This document shows positions 41,930 to 48,752 of a stretch of 64,000 nt of DNA, one piece after another. The translations under genes and the position numbers were made by a program. Each line of letters begins with the position of its first letter. Position 1 is the first letter of the stretch. Where the stretch lies: contig OZ248397.1 in the NCBI GenBank assembly GCA_965234475.1, positions 434,001 through 498,000 on the forward strand. The letters are read 5' to 3'. Source of the stretch: Methylopumilus sp947499625 (GTDB lineage: Bacteria > Pseudomonadota > Gammaproteobacteria > Burkholderiales > Methylophilaceae). The notes under the pieces are model-generated. The model was given only the letters and a program-made list of their open reading frames with translations, was not told the origin of the DNA and did no database searches.

Positions 41930-42580
41930 CTATGATTTATTCCAGTTTCCGTAAGACTTAAATCGCTGAATAACTTCGTCCATTTCTTTATCAGAGAGAA
42001 TAACGGGAGAGCCTATCTGAAGCGCATAGGTGTATTGTTCACAAAGTCTTTCAACTTCATGTGTAATATTTAATGTCTCTTCAATATCTCGACCTATGAC
42101 AATCATTCCATGATTAGCAAGCAAGCAAGCCTTACGTTCAATTAATGCTTTAAGGGCTGCATCAGAGAGTGCTTGAGTTCCAAAGAGTTCATAGGGGCTG
42201 CATCGAATTGAATTACCTCCAGCCACAGCGATCATATAATGAAACGCAGGAATATCTTTCCTAAAAAGACTGAGCGTTGTAGCAAAGGTTGAATGCGTAT
42301 GAATCACCACATTCACATCTTTGCGAGACTTTAGAATGTCATGATGAAAACGCCATTCACTTGATGGTTCGCGTTTAGAGTTTTGTGCAGATTGTATTGA
42401 CCCCTTAAAATCCATAAATACCATATCATCGATAGACATTGCTTTAGGATTAAGTCCTGATGGAGTGATATAAAATCCATCACGATCTCGAATACTGCAG
42501 TTTCCAGAAGAGCCTTCATTTAAGCCTGATGCTTGAAGCTGTAATGTAAGTTCAAGTAATTGTTGTTGTGTAGTTTTCAT
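41930..42580 (-). CDS. Class II aldolase, methylthioribulose-1-phosphate dehydratase or aldolase
   Basis: Signatures of the class II aldolase/adducin family: SGLNEGSSGNCSIRDRDGFY, FYITPSGLNPKAMS, then SSEWRFHHDILKSRKDVNVVIHTHSTFATTLS (zinc His pair HTH and the catalytic Glu in SSEW) and HEVERLCEQY. The gene overlaps mtnA by 4 bases. It could be MtnB, the dehydratase of the methionine salvage pathway. It could also be an aldolase of the DHAP shunt, which splits methylthioribulose-phosphate or 5-deoxyribulose-phosphate. No mtnC or mtnD follows, which favours the aldolase. Length is 216. Confidence 0.85.
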   Translation of the reverse strand: MKTTQQQLLELTLQLQASGLNEGSSGNCSIRDRDGFYITPSGLNPKAMSIDDMVFMDFKGSIQSAQNSKREPSSEWRFHHDILKSRKDVNVVIHTHSTFATTLSLFRKDIPAFHYMIAVAGGNSIRCSPYELFGTQALSDAALKALIERKACLLANHGMIVIGRDIEETLNITHEVERLCEQYTYALQIGSPVILSDKEMDEVIQRFKSYGNWNKS

Positions 42581-43644
42581 GAATAAACAGATTTTAATTC
42601 TTGGGGAGAATAAACACCATCTTCCGTAATAATTTTAGTGATGTATTTATGAGGGGTAATATCAAACGCTGGATTAAACGCACGTGTGCCTTTTGGCGCT
42701 ATTTGAACATTAGTTAATTCATTGTTGCTATTTAATCCTTGCATCATTAAAACTTCTTCTTCATGTCTTGATTCTATAGGGATATCAAAAAAGTTTTTTG
42801 TAGCATCAGTATCTATAGTTGACTTAGGTGCTGCCACATAAAATGGAATGTTATTTTCAAAAGCGGCAATAGCTTTTAAGTAGGTACCAATTTTATTACA
42901 TACATCACCATGCATAGAAATGCGATCAGCACCTACAATCACAAAATCTACTTCACCTTTTTGCATTAAATGCCCACCAGCATTATCGCTAATTAAAGTA
43001 TGAGGAATCTTGTGTTGCCCCAATTCCCAGGCTGTTAAATGCGCACCTTGATTACGTGGCCTTGTTTCATCAACCCACACATGCAGATCAAGTCCTTTGC
43101 TATGTGCATAATAAAGTGGGCTTAGGGCCGTTCCATAATCGACGGTTGCAAGCCAACCTGCATTGCAATGCGTTAATATTTGCAGTGTTTTTTTATTAAA
43201 ATTATTTTCAATAAGATCAAGTCCGTTTTTTCCTATGGATTGATTTGTTTTAATGTCTTCATCTAATATTGTTTGACATAAAGACCATGCCGCTTCAAAA
43301 CGTTTTTCAGAAGTGATAGGTATCAGTTCTTTATTCATTCGATTGAGTGCCCATTGAAGATTAACAGCGGTAGGCCTTGACTGAAAAAGACGCGATGATG
43401 CTTCTTTCAATGAATCATCTGAAGAATTATTCTTCATGGCGAATGCAATACCAAATGCTGCTGTAACGCCTATTAAAGGAGCCCCACGAACTTCCATAAT
43501 TTTAATTGCATTGATAACTTCATCAAGAGAATGAAGGGGTTTGGTCGTGAAATGATGAGGTAACTTTGTTTGATCAATAATATGTATTATAGATTCAGTT
43601 GAATCAAGCCATATTGTCTGAAAATCTTCACCATTAACCTTCAT
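42577..43644 (-). CDS. mtnA: S-methyl-5-thioribose-1-phosphate isomerase
   Basis: MtnA belongs to the eIF2B-like family. Clear motifs are IKIMEVRGAPLIGVTAAFGIA, ILTHCNAGWLATVDYGTALSP, VWVDETRPRNQGAHLTAWEL, and VDFVIVGADRISMHGDVCNKIGTYLKAI with the catalytic Cys and Asp. Length 355 is normal. It isomerises methylthioribose-1-phosphate to the ribulose form, which the overlapping class II aldolase gene then uses. The pair recycles or disposes of the product of methylthioadenosine or 5-deoxyadenosine breakdown. Confidence 0.95.
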   Translation of the reverse strand: MKVNGEDFQTIWLDSTESIIHIIDQTKLPHHFTTKPLHSLDEVINAIKIMEVRGAPLIGVTAAFGIAFAMKNNSSDDSLKEASSRLFQSRPTAVNLQWALNRMNKELIPITSEKRFEAAWSLCQTILDEDIKTNQSIGKNGLDLIENNFNKKTLQILTHCNAGWLATVDYGTALSPLYYAHSKGLDLHVWVDETRPRNQGAHLTAWELGQHKIPHTLISDNAGGHLMQKGEVDFVIVGADRISMHGDVCNKIGTYLKAIAAFENNIPFYVAAPKSTIDTDATKNFFDIPIESRHEEEVLMMQGLNSNNELTNVQIAPKGTRAFNPAFDITPHKYITKIITEDGVYSPQELKSVYS

Positions 43645-43667
43645 AACAATCCTTAATTACATAACAC

Positions 43668-43814
43668 TTAAGAGTCCGCTGCTTGACCAGCTGAGCTAAT
43701 CCCCCAGAAAGTAATATTTTACAGTATTTGTCTAGGTTGCAGAGGGTTCAGGATTGGAGTTTTTGGCAGGAGCTGGAATAGAGGTGTGTTAGAAAGCGTC
43801 AAAACTTTTGACGC
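43668..43814 (-). repeat. Full tRNA-half repeat with palindrome tail
   Basis: TTAAGAGTCCGCTGCTTGAC, CAGCTGAGCTAATCCCCCAG is the reverse strand of a tRNA 5' half. The body TAATATTTTACAGTATTTGT follows, then GGAATAGAGGTGTGTTAGAA. The end is the perfect GCGTCAAAACTTTTGACGC (43796-43814). It lies between mtnA and the small unknown genes. Confidence 0.9.
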
Positions 43815-43827
43815 TTGTTTTAATTAA

Positions 43828-44073
43828 TTAATCTTGAAATTGCGCTCTTAGTTTAATCAGATTCTCTCTCCACTCAGCAAGGCATTCTTCTCCCAAATAC
43901 GAATAATTGAGTTCAATAGCCTCATATTGCGCTCTTAGTTTAATTAGATTCTCTCTCCATTCAACAAGCCATTCATCTCTCAAATACCAATAATTGAGTT
44001 CATTAGCTTCATATTGCTTATAGTCGAAAACTGATGATTTAGCTGTTGAAGTTAGATTTTCAATATAACTCAT
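43828..44073 (-). CDS. Small protein with internal duplication, unknown
   Basis: An 81-residue protein with two 28-residue repeats. Each has ELNYWYLRDEWLVEWRENLI or IELNYSYLGEECLAEWRENL, ending IKLRAQ. The DNA of the copies is also similar, so duplication is recent. AGGGAT lies before the ATG. It is Trp/Tyr/Glu-rich and probably helical. It is the last gene of a leftward trio (44641-44267, 44250-44083, this one). No family recognised. Confidence 0.65.
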   Translation of the reverse strand: MSYIENLTSTAKSSVFDYKQYEANELNYWYLRDEWLVEWRENLIKLRAQYEAIELNYSYLGEECLAEWRENLIKLRAQFQD

Positions 44074-44082
44074 AACAGATCC

Positions 44083-44250
44083 CTATGACTTCTTTTTGCT
44101 TTTGTTAAAGTGTCGATATAAGCGATTAACGCTTACTGCCCATATAGCTAATACATTTAATGTCATAGGATCTAAATTGCTTAAATTAAAATAAACAGCA
44201 AGACCCCAAAGAATACCAATGATTGCATTTACATTTTGTTCTTTAAACAT
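44083..44250 (-). CDS. Small two-helix membrane protein, unknown (55 aa)
   Basis: Reads MFKEQNVNAIIGILWGLAVY with a first membrane helix, a short NLSNLDPMTL loop, a second helix (NVLAIWAVSVN) and a basic tail (RHFNKSKKKS). It ends 9 bases before the duplicated-repeat protein gene, so it is probably co-transcribed. Function unknown. Confidence 0.6.
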   Translation of the reverse strand: MFKEQNVNAIIGILWGLAVYFNLSNLDPMTLNVLAIWAVSVNRLYRHFNKSKKKS

Positions 44251-44266
44251 TTAATAAACCTTTCAT

Positions 44267-44641
44267 TTAGTTTTGTATGGCTGGAGTTTTAGCTGGCGTA
44301 GTTTTTTTAATTCTTTTAGCCCTTGGTTTTGCTTTAGTGCTTGGTTTTGTTTTAGCTTTCGCTTTAACTGGAGCTGCAATACTTAATTTTTTAGCAATGC
44401 CGCCGAGAGAAGTTACTAATGATTTAGCAAGCTTTTCTGCTTCAGCTTTTCTTTTCTTTTGTATCGCTTTATCGCCACTCTTGATAGCGTTAATAGATGC
44501 TTTTTGCTGTGATTGCATTTCCGCTCTTAGGAACGCATCTAATGCTTTAGCGATATTATTTACCTTCTTATTGTTAGAAGGTTTGGTTTTACTCTTTATT
44601 GCTACGATCTTTTTTACTACTTTTTTTGAATTTTTTTTCAT
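44267..44641 (-). CDS. Histone H1-like Lys/Ala-rich protein
   Basis: A 124-residue very basic protein. The N-terminus MKKNSKKVVKKIVAIKSKTK and C-terminus KAKAKTKPSTKAKPRAKRIK plus TTPAKTP are typical of bacterial histone H1-like (HC1/AlgP-like) tails. The middle (AKALDAFLRAEMQSQQKASI) is helical. It likely binds DNA without sequence preference. GGGGGGG lies near the start, an odd ribosome-site region. It is the first of a leftward trio of small genes. Confidence 0.7.
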   Translation of the reverse strand: MKKNSKKVVKKIVAIKSKTKPSNNKKVNNIAKALDAFLRAEMQSQQKASINAIKSGDKAIQKKRKAEAEKLAKSLVTSLGGIAKKLSIAAPVKAKAKTKPSTKAKPRAKRIKKTTPAKTPAIQN

Positions 44642-44740
44642 GGCTTTACCCCCCCCGGAGGATAAAAGACTTTATTAATAAGTGTCATACTATTGTCACA
44701 AAATTAGTATGGATAATAATTTACAAAAAAACAATAGCGT

Positions 44741-44767
44741 TTGCCACTTTTAAAGCACTAAATTTTA
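44741..44767. repeat. 27-bp sequence shared with 52663-52689
   Basis: TGCCACTTTTAAAGCACTAA followed by ATTTTAG is identical here and at the 3' end of the PAS regulator gene near 52.67 kb. Here it stands upstream of the histone-like gene and before a candidate small RNA. Confidence 0.7.
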
Positions 44768-44774
44768 GATTTGA

Positions 44775-44802
44775 TTGACGAAGATCAATCTCATTTGATA
44801 GT
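44775..44802 (+). promoter_or_regulatory. Candidate sigma70-type promoter for small RNA
   Basis: TTGACG, 16-base spacer, GATAGT. A hairpin terminator with T-run follows about 55 bases after the predicted start, with no coding frame between them. Confidence 0.5.
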
Positions 44803-44808
44803 ATCCGT

Positions 44809-44880
44809 TCGCGTTTCATATACGTCTCTGTAGTAAAGCATTACAAGTTCGCATTTAGCCCCAGCAATGGGGCTTTTTTT
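44809..44880 (+). ncRNA. Candidate small RNA, about 72 nt
   Basis: The segment lies between a promoter-like sequence (44775-44802) and a rho-independent terminator (AGCCCC / GGGGCT, loop AGCAAT, seven T). It contains no significant frame. The upstream part (CGTTTCATATACGTCTCTG) may pair with targets. I recognise no RNA family. The whole 44642-44993 gap otherwise holds the 27-bp shared sequence and tandem repeats. Confidence 0.45.
44857..44880 (+). terminator. Rho-independent terminator
   Basis: AGCCCC, loop AGCAAT, GGGGCT and a run of T. No gene ends directly before it on this strand, which is why I propose a small RNA upstream. Confidence 0.75.
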
Positions 44881-44920
44881 CGTCTGTAATATTGGCTTCA
44901 TATTGAGTCTTTAATATAGC

Positions 44921-44980
44921 TAAACACTAAAAAATATAACTAAACACTAAAAAATATAACTAAACACTAAAAAATATAAC
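44921..44980 (+). repeat. Three perfect 20-bp tandem repeats
   Basis: The unit TAAACACTAAAAAATATAAC occurs three times in a row without change, directly before the zinc-finger gene at 44994. Iteron-like or regulatory repeats are possible. Confidence 0.9.
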
Positions 44981-44993
44981 AAAGGTTTAAGGT

Positions 44994-45176
44994 ATGAAGA
45001 AAAAAGGTTTTTATGATTATTTGAAACAACAAGCAGGCGAGGGCATTCACTATATATATTGCGCTCATTGCAAGGTCGATGCAGATTATATAAGCGACAG
45101 GTTAGAAAGACACTTGCCTTCTTGCGAATATCGCATTACTAAAGAAAAGACGTTAGAAGAAAACTACTCTTTTTAG
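44994..45176 (+). CDS. Small CxxC zinc-finger-like protein (paralogue of 16552)
   Basis: A 60-residue protein with IYCAHCKVDADYISDRLERH and LPSCEYRITKEKT, i.e. C-x2-C-x15-H-x4-C. The order of elements matches the gene at 16552-16782 over most of its length. AAGG lies 6 bases before the ATG. Three 20-bp tandem repeats sit 13 bases upstream and could control it. Function unknown; single zinc site likely. Confidence 0.65.
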   Translation: MKKKGFYDYLKQQAGEGIHYIYCAHCKVDADYISDRLERHLPSCEYRITKEKTLEENYSF

Positions 45177-45321
45177 CTTAGACGATTAGTTTGAAATTAC
45201 TTGGCGTATAAATTTTATGACAGTAAGGTTAAAACTATATTTTTGTCATAAAAGTTTTATATTCATCATGTTAAATGTAATTGCAGTACCTTAACTTAAC
45301 TTTCCTAAAAGTTAGCACCTA

Positions 45322-45349
45322 ATAGCCCCTGAAATTTTAAAGGGGCTAT
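45322..45349 (+). promoter_or_regulatory. Perfect hairpin ATAGCCCCT...AGGGGCTAT in leader of HTH gene
   Basis: A 9-bp perfect stem with a 10-base loop, 13 bases before the chosen ATG of the HTH gene. The right arm contains AGGGG, which may act as or hide a ribosome site. Compare 40189-40210. Confidence 0.5.
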
Positions 45350-45362
45350 GCCTTTTATATTC

Positions 45363-45740
45363 ATGCAAAACTTTCAATACAATTTTGCGCTTCTTAAAAA
45401 GACTCGTGAAGATAAGCAGATGAGCAAGCTCGAAATGGCCCATCAGCTTTGCTTGTCTGTAAATCAGCTTGAATCTATTGAAGAGAATAGCTTTAGATAC
45501 TTTCCGGCGGAATGTATAAAGTTTGCAGCTGTCAAAAAATATGCCTTGGCACTTCATTTAGACTTAAACCAGGTGATAATAAATAAGGTAGATGAAGTAG
45601 TTCCATTGAATCCCCTCATTTTAGTCCCCGTATTACTCTCAAAAGCAAAACATGAGATTAAAAAAGGCACTTATAGAAACAAAGCCATTTACCTAAGAAA
45701 AGTATGGAAAGATTTACTGCTTAGATTGCTTAAAAATTAA
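45363..45740 (+). CDS. HTH protein, RodZ-like (paralogue of 39849)
   Basis: From ATG 45363 the protein (125 residues) reads NFALLKKTREDKQMSKLEMA, HQLCLSVNQLESIEENSFRY, then AVKKYALALHLDLNQVIIN: an HTH_25 domain as in the gene at 39849. A C-terminal extension contains a hydrophobic stretch (LNPLILVPVLLSKAK) and a basic end. An in-frame ATG at 45348 lies inside the leader hairpin; the paralogue supports the later start. It is probably a regulator of nearby genes. Confidence 0.65.
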   Translation: MQNFQYNFALLKKTREDKQMSKLEMAHQLCLSVNQLESIEENSFRYFPAECIKFAAVKKYALALHLDLNQVIINKVDEVVPLNPLILVPVLLSKAKHEIKKGTYRNKAIYLRKVWKDLLLRLLKN

Positions 45741-45804
45741 TCGACTGACAATTTCCCAAATAAATCATAGTGGTTTTATAGTTATCAAAAATTTACACAT
45801 AGAC

Positions 45805-45827
45805 TTATCCACAGATTTTGTGGATAT
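45805..45827. promoter_or_regulatory. Inverted pair of DnaA boxes
   Basis: TTATCCACA is a perfect DnaA box; 5 bases later TGTGGATAT is a near-perfect box in the opposite direction. No dnaA, dnaN or rep gene is near, so this is not an obvious chromosomal origin. It may titrate DnaA, regulate a gene, or be a relic of a mobile replicon. Confidence 0.7.
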
Positions 45828-45975
45828 ATTCATTCAAACGAATATTAATCCTTTGTCATAATTCTAAAGAGCTTTTTAGCCCCGTAATCAAGACTTCATA
45901 ATTCCTTCTCTAAAACATCACAATTCATTACTAATATAGGTATTGCTGACTAATTAACTTTAAAGGCTCCTACCT

Positions 45976-46368
45976 ATGACAACCCTTGCTGAAATACTAT
46001 TAAATTCCAAACAAAAATTCTTTAATAATGTGATTCGTCAGGAATTAGAGCATTTCCCAATATCACCAAAACTGATTCAAGAAATAGATGATATATATAC
46101 GCTTGATTTTTTAGAGCCTAGTTTTAAGGATCTTGAGCGAATAAAAAAACCTACACCTTATATGATTGTTGAAATGATGGAAGAGTGGGTAGCGGTATCT
46201 AATCTAGATGATTACTTGTATGACAACTATCCAAAAGATTGGTCAGCTATCCAAGATATTATTTTCTTTAATTTAAGAGATGAGTTATTGAATGCGCATC
46301 ATAGCTTTCATCAAGCATCAAAATTCGAAGATGATTACGGATTAAATGAATTGGCTCTTTACTTCTAA
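45976..46368 (+). CDS. Hypothetical protein, first of tandem paralogue pair
   Basis: A 130-residue, acidic, helical protein with no membrane segment. It shares with the next gene the elements LLNSKQKFFNNVIRQELEHF, SPKLIQEIDDIYTLDFLEPS and YPKDWSAIQDIIFFNLRDEL. AAGG lies before the ATG. The two genes abut (TAAATG). The function is unknown, and I recognise no domain. The arrangement indicates a recent tandem duplication with loss of the C-terminal extension in one copy. Confidence 0.65.
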   Translation: MTTLAEILLNSKQKFFNNVIRQELEHFPISPKLIQEIDDIYTLDFLEPSFKDLERIKKPTPYMIVEMMEEWVAVSNLDDYLYDNYPKDWSAIQDIIFFNLRDELLNAHHSFHQASKFEDDYGLNELALYF

Positions 46369-46713
46369 ATGGCGTCTGCAGCCAAACTTCTAATTAAGCA
46401 TAAAGATAAATACTTTATGCGAGAGTTAGAAAATGAGTTGTCTGAGTTTAAGGCTTCAAAGAAATTAATCAAAGAAATCGATGAAGCCTATTCGAAAGAT
46501 TTTTTAGAAAAGTGTTTTAGTGGCCTTGAGAGTAAGAAGCAGTTCTCTCAAAAAAGTGCTGACCTTATGATTGAGCTTTGGTTGGAACTCTCAGGGCTTC
46601 AGAAATACATTCAAAAAAATTATAGTGATAATTGGGGAGCTATTCAGGACGTGATTCATCTTAATTTAAGTGAAGAACTAATGAATGTGCATTACGACAT
46701 TAATTTATCCTAA
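46369..46713 (+). CDS. Hypothetical protein, second of tandem paralogue pair
   Basis: A 114-residue protein beginning directly after the previous stop. KHKDKYFMRELENELSEFKA, SKKLIKEIDEAYSKDFLEKC and NYSDNWGAIQDVIHLNLSEE line up with its neighbour. The gene ends in a palindrome repeat and a terminator hairpin (46744-46770). Function unknown. Confidence 0.65.
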   Translation: MASAAKLLIKHKDKYFMRELENELSEFKASKKLIKEIDEAYSKDFLEKCFSGLESKKQFSQKSADLMIELWLELSGLQKYIQKNYSDNWGAIQDVIHLNLSEELMNVHYDINLS

Positions 46714-46715
46714 CC

Positions 46716-46730
46716 GTCAAAACTTTTGAC
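46716..46730. repeat. Palindrome GTCAAAACTTTTGAC
   Basis: Exact core, 3 bases after the stop codon of the second tandem paralogue. Confidence 0.85.
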
Positions 46731-46743
46731 ACTTAATAAATAT

Positions 46744-46770
46744 AAAGCCACTCTTAGCAGTGGCTTTTTT
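46744..46770 (+). terminator. Rho-independent terminator after tandem paralogues
   Basis: AAAGCCACT / AGTGGCTTT, 6-base loop, run of T. Confidence 0.85.
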
Positions 46771-46772
46771 TA

Positions 46773-47028
46773 TGTCTGGTGTGCTTAGGTGTGCTAGGTG
46801 ATTTTACTTCCGAAAAAACTTCTATCTCTGCCACTGCTAGGGTCATCTAGGGTGACTTGTCTTGATATTTAACTGATCTGCGAGTCCGCTGCTCTACCAG
46901 CTGAGCTAATCCCCCAGAAAAGAACATTTTACAGTATTTGTGGGCGTTGTAGAGGGGGTAGGTGTGTGGATTTTGGCAGGGGCGAAATAGGGGTGTGTTA
47001 GAAAACATCCGGAATCCGGAGAATTATT
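46773..47028 (-). repeat. Extended tRNA-half repeat, long copy A
   Basis: Starts with about 105 bases (GGTGTGCTTAGGTGTGCTAG... TTGATATTTAACTGATCTGC) shared with 51508-51690. The tRNA-like end CGAGTCCGCTGCTCTACCAG, CTGAGCTAATCCCCCAG (46881-46917) follows, with an intact D arm. Then the body and the tail CATCCGGAATCCGGAGAATT. The reverse strand of the extra part encodes a possible protein end reading SGRDRSFFGSKIT. Confidence 0.88.
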
Positions 47029-47039
47029 TTATGAGGGTA

Positions 47040-47129
47040 TTAATGAATCTTCGCTGAGCAAATAGGGCAGGAACATTTCCAAGAATGCACAAACCACTCA
47101 AATGCTTCATTTTTATTCTTATATTTCAT
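47040..47129 (-). CDS. Tiny CxC/CxxC protein (29 aa), partner of 47147
   Basis: Reads MKYKNKNEAFEWFVHSWKCS then CPICSAKIH. A paralogue at 54014-54106 (FKWLVHSWKCTCPICS) shows conservation, and both follow a paralogue of the same upstream gene. The CxCPxC motif could bind a metal. It starts 17 bases after the stop of the upstream gene. This tiny gene is credible mainly because of the duplicated context. Confidence 0.6.
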   Translation of the reverse strand: MKYKNKNEAFEWFVHSWKCSCPICSAKIH

Positions 47130-47146
47130 AGTTATGTCACCAACAA

Positions 47147-47323
47147 TTACACACAATCAGTCATTGCGGATGTATATCTTTGCCAACATACCGTATCACC
47201 CTGTTTACATACGAAAACATCACCGTCTGTCGTTTTTAAAACTTTGAGTTGAGTATTTTTGGAAGTTTTATGTGTTTTAAGTTTCTGCGATGCTTTAACT
47301 AATTGTCTTGATTTTGAAGGCAT
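47147..47323 (-). CDS. Small protein of the CWQRxxSAMTDCV family (58 aa)
   Basis: A basic N-terminus (MPSKSRQLVKASQKLKTHK) and C-terminus DGDVFVCKQGDTVCWQRYTS, AMTDCV. The paralogue at 54122 is about 70 percent alike by eye, and 22216 shares the Cys-rich ending. Three Cys residues are invariant. It heads a two-gene module with the tiny CxCPxC protein. In the 54 kb copy the module lies just downstream of pqqA, so a link to PQQ or to an envelope redox process is possible. Function unknown. Confidence 0.65.
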   Translation of the reverse strand: MPSKSRQLVKASQKLKTHKTSKNTQLKVLKTTDGDVFVCKQGDTVCWQRYTSAMTDCV

Positions 47324-47443
47324 ATATTTCCCCTTTAAATTTTAAAGAAAATTAATAATGTCTAGTTTATTAATTTACCAGTAACACGCAACTTTACTTG
47401 TTAAATGAATCTACTTTTATGAGCAAAACTCTATAGGATTAGT

Positions 47444-47510
47444 TCACTTAATATTGGCTAAGTAAATTCATGAAGAAAAATTAAAAAATTGACTCTAAAT
47501 GATTCAGGGG
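47444..47510 (-). promoter_or_regulatory. Conserved upstream element of small-protein module, copy 1
   Basis: AAGTAAATTCATGAAGA and CTAAATGATTCAGGGG are shared, with the same spacing, with 54550-54616 upstream of pqqA. The conserved position suggests a promoter or regulatory leader of the duplicated module. Confidence 0.5.
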
Positions 47511-47830
47511 GGAAGCAGAGTGTGCGGTTGGAAAAAGATGAGCGTAAATAAAAAAACACCTATAAAGGTGTTATAAGTTGCTGTAATTATTACAGGCAGT
47601 TTAGTCAAAATGATGCACTTTTACTATAAGTCGCCGAATCGGTTTTTCCAATTTTAAAAAGAAGAGCTAATCAGAATGCACACCGATTCTTTCAGCACTC
47701 TTCTATAGTTATTTAAGCTGCATTTTTAAAGTACACTTTTACACTACGCCTTAATTTAATGCATTTCAAGTAGTTTTTAAGTTGTTACTCATTAGAGTTG
47801 TTATTTTAATTACACGACTGGGTTCTAGGC

Positions 47831-47880
47831 GTCAAAAGTTTTGACGAAGGACATTCGAAATATCCGGAATCCGGAGATTT
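47831..47880. repeat. Palindrome followed by TCCGGA tail
   Basis: GTCAAAAGTTTTGAC (47831-47845), then TATCCGGAATCCGGAGATTT. Both kinds of repeat end stand next to each other, 6 bases before the end of the CDF-like gene. Confidence 0.8.
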
Positions 47881-47885
47881 TGCTA

Positions 47886-48491
47886 TCAAATCTCCTTAAT
47901 TGCGGAGGTAATGACCCGATAAGACGATTTAAGTAAAAAGACGGAAAGCACTAACCCTACTAAAGTATCTGCCCAACCATTATTTGTATACCAAACCAAA
48001 CCTGACGCAATAATGACTGCAACATTATTCCTAATATCATTTCTTGAGCATTCCCATACTGAAGACATATTGATATCTTGATCTTTATGTTTAGTCAGTA
48101 AAAATAAGCAGGCAGCGTTACCAAGTAAAGCTATGAAACCTACAATGCTCATGACTTCAAATATAGGAATCGTGTGATTGATAATATGTTGGATAACCTG
48201 AAATAAAACGAATAACGCACCGACTAATATTAATAGTCCTTTAAACAAAGCCACTTTAGCTTTAGCTTGATTGCTCTTGTAGATGACAAATAAACTTAAA
48301 GCATAAGTAATCGCATCACCTAAATCATCTAAGCTTTCTGACATCAAGCCTGTTGAATGTGACATCCAACCAGAACTAAAAACAATCAAGAACAAGAACA
48401 CGTTAATCGCTAAAACGATTTTTAATGTTTTTGATTGATTTACTTTTAAGGCATCAACAGCACAGCTTTTATTTTCGCAACAATCTGACAT
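47886..48491 (-). CDS. Short cation-diffusion-facilitator-like transporter
   Basis: A protein with about five to six helices (201 residues), beginning with MSDCCENKSCAVDALKVNQS, a Cys-rich head that may bind metal. The CDF-type sites are SHSTGLMSESLDDLGDAITY in helix 2 and WECSRNDIRNNVAVIIASGL in helix 5, each with Asp in place of the usual HxxxD set. It lacks the cytosolic C-terminal domain. Likely exports a divalent metal. A second protein of this type is at 55191. Flanked on both sides by repeats. Confidence 0.75.
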   Translation of the reverse strand: MSDCCENKSCAVDALKVNQSKTLKIVLAINVFLFLIVFSSGWMSHSTGLMSESLDDLGDAITYALSLFVIYKSNQAKAKVALFKGLLILVGALFVLFQVIQHIINHTIPIFEVMSIVGFIALLGNAACLFLLTKHKDQDINMSSVWECSRNDIRNNVAVIIASGLVWYTNNGWADTLVGLVLSVFLLKSSYRVITSAIKEI

Positions 48492-48511
48492 TTGGTATCT
48501 TATTAAGTTGA

Positions 48512-48656
48512 GTCTTAGCTGCTTGACCAGCTGAGCTAATCCCCCAGAAAGTGATATTTTACAGTATTTGTCTGGGTTGTAGAGGGTTCAAGGCGGGGGA
48601 TTTTGCTAGTGGCGGAATAGGGGTGTGCTATAAAACATCCGGAATTCGGAGATTTA
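48512..48656 (-). repeat. Full tRNA-half repeat with TCCGGA tail
   Basis: AGTCTTAGCTGCTTGACCAG, CTGAGCTAATCCCCCAG is the tRNA-like end, body GATATTTTACAGTATTTGT, GGCGGAATAGGGGTGTGC, tail ACATCCGGAATTCGGAGATTT. Between the CDF-like gene and DUF2946. Confidence 0.88.
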
Positions 48657-48752
48657 TTTAAGGTATGCGGGTACCATAATGATGCTGACAAATGGCTCGA
48701 AGAGTGCTTTTCAGAAGAGCAATAACTTATTTTTTGATATACTGTTGGGACA

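Larger units (their letters stand above)
47324..47885. other. Intergenic region without recognised gene
   Basis: No convincing frame. It holds a segment (47444-47510) like that upstream of pqqA (54550-54616), a hairpin AACACCTATAAAGGTGTT at about 47555, CTGTAATTATTACAG near 47580, and at the right end a palindrome (47831-47845) and TCCGGA tail (47861-47880). Confidence 0.6.

Noticed and set aside
44277..44678. Rightward hydrophobic frame opposite the histone-like gene
   Set aside because: Mirror image of the Lys/Ala-rich gene on the other strand; low-complexity shadow with no start signal.
45805..45827. Chromosomal oriC
   Set aside because: No dnaA, dnaN, parA or gidA-type genes and only two boxes.
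46881..46917. A complete tRNA gene
   Set aside because: Only the 5' half is present; the sequence beyond the anticodon loop does not pair, and there is no T arm or CCA-side acceptor strand.
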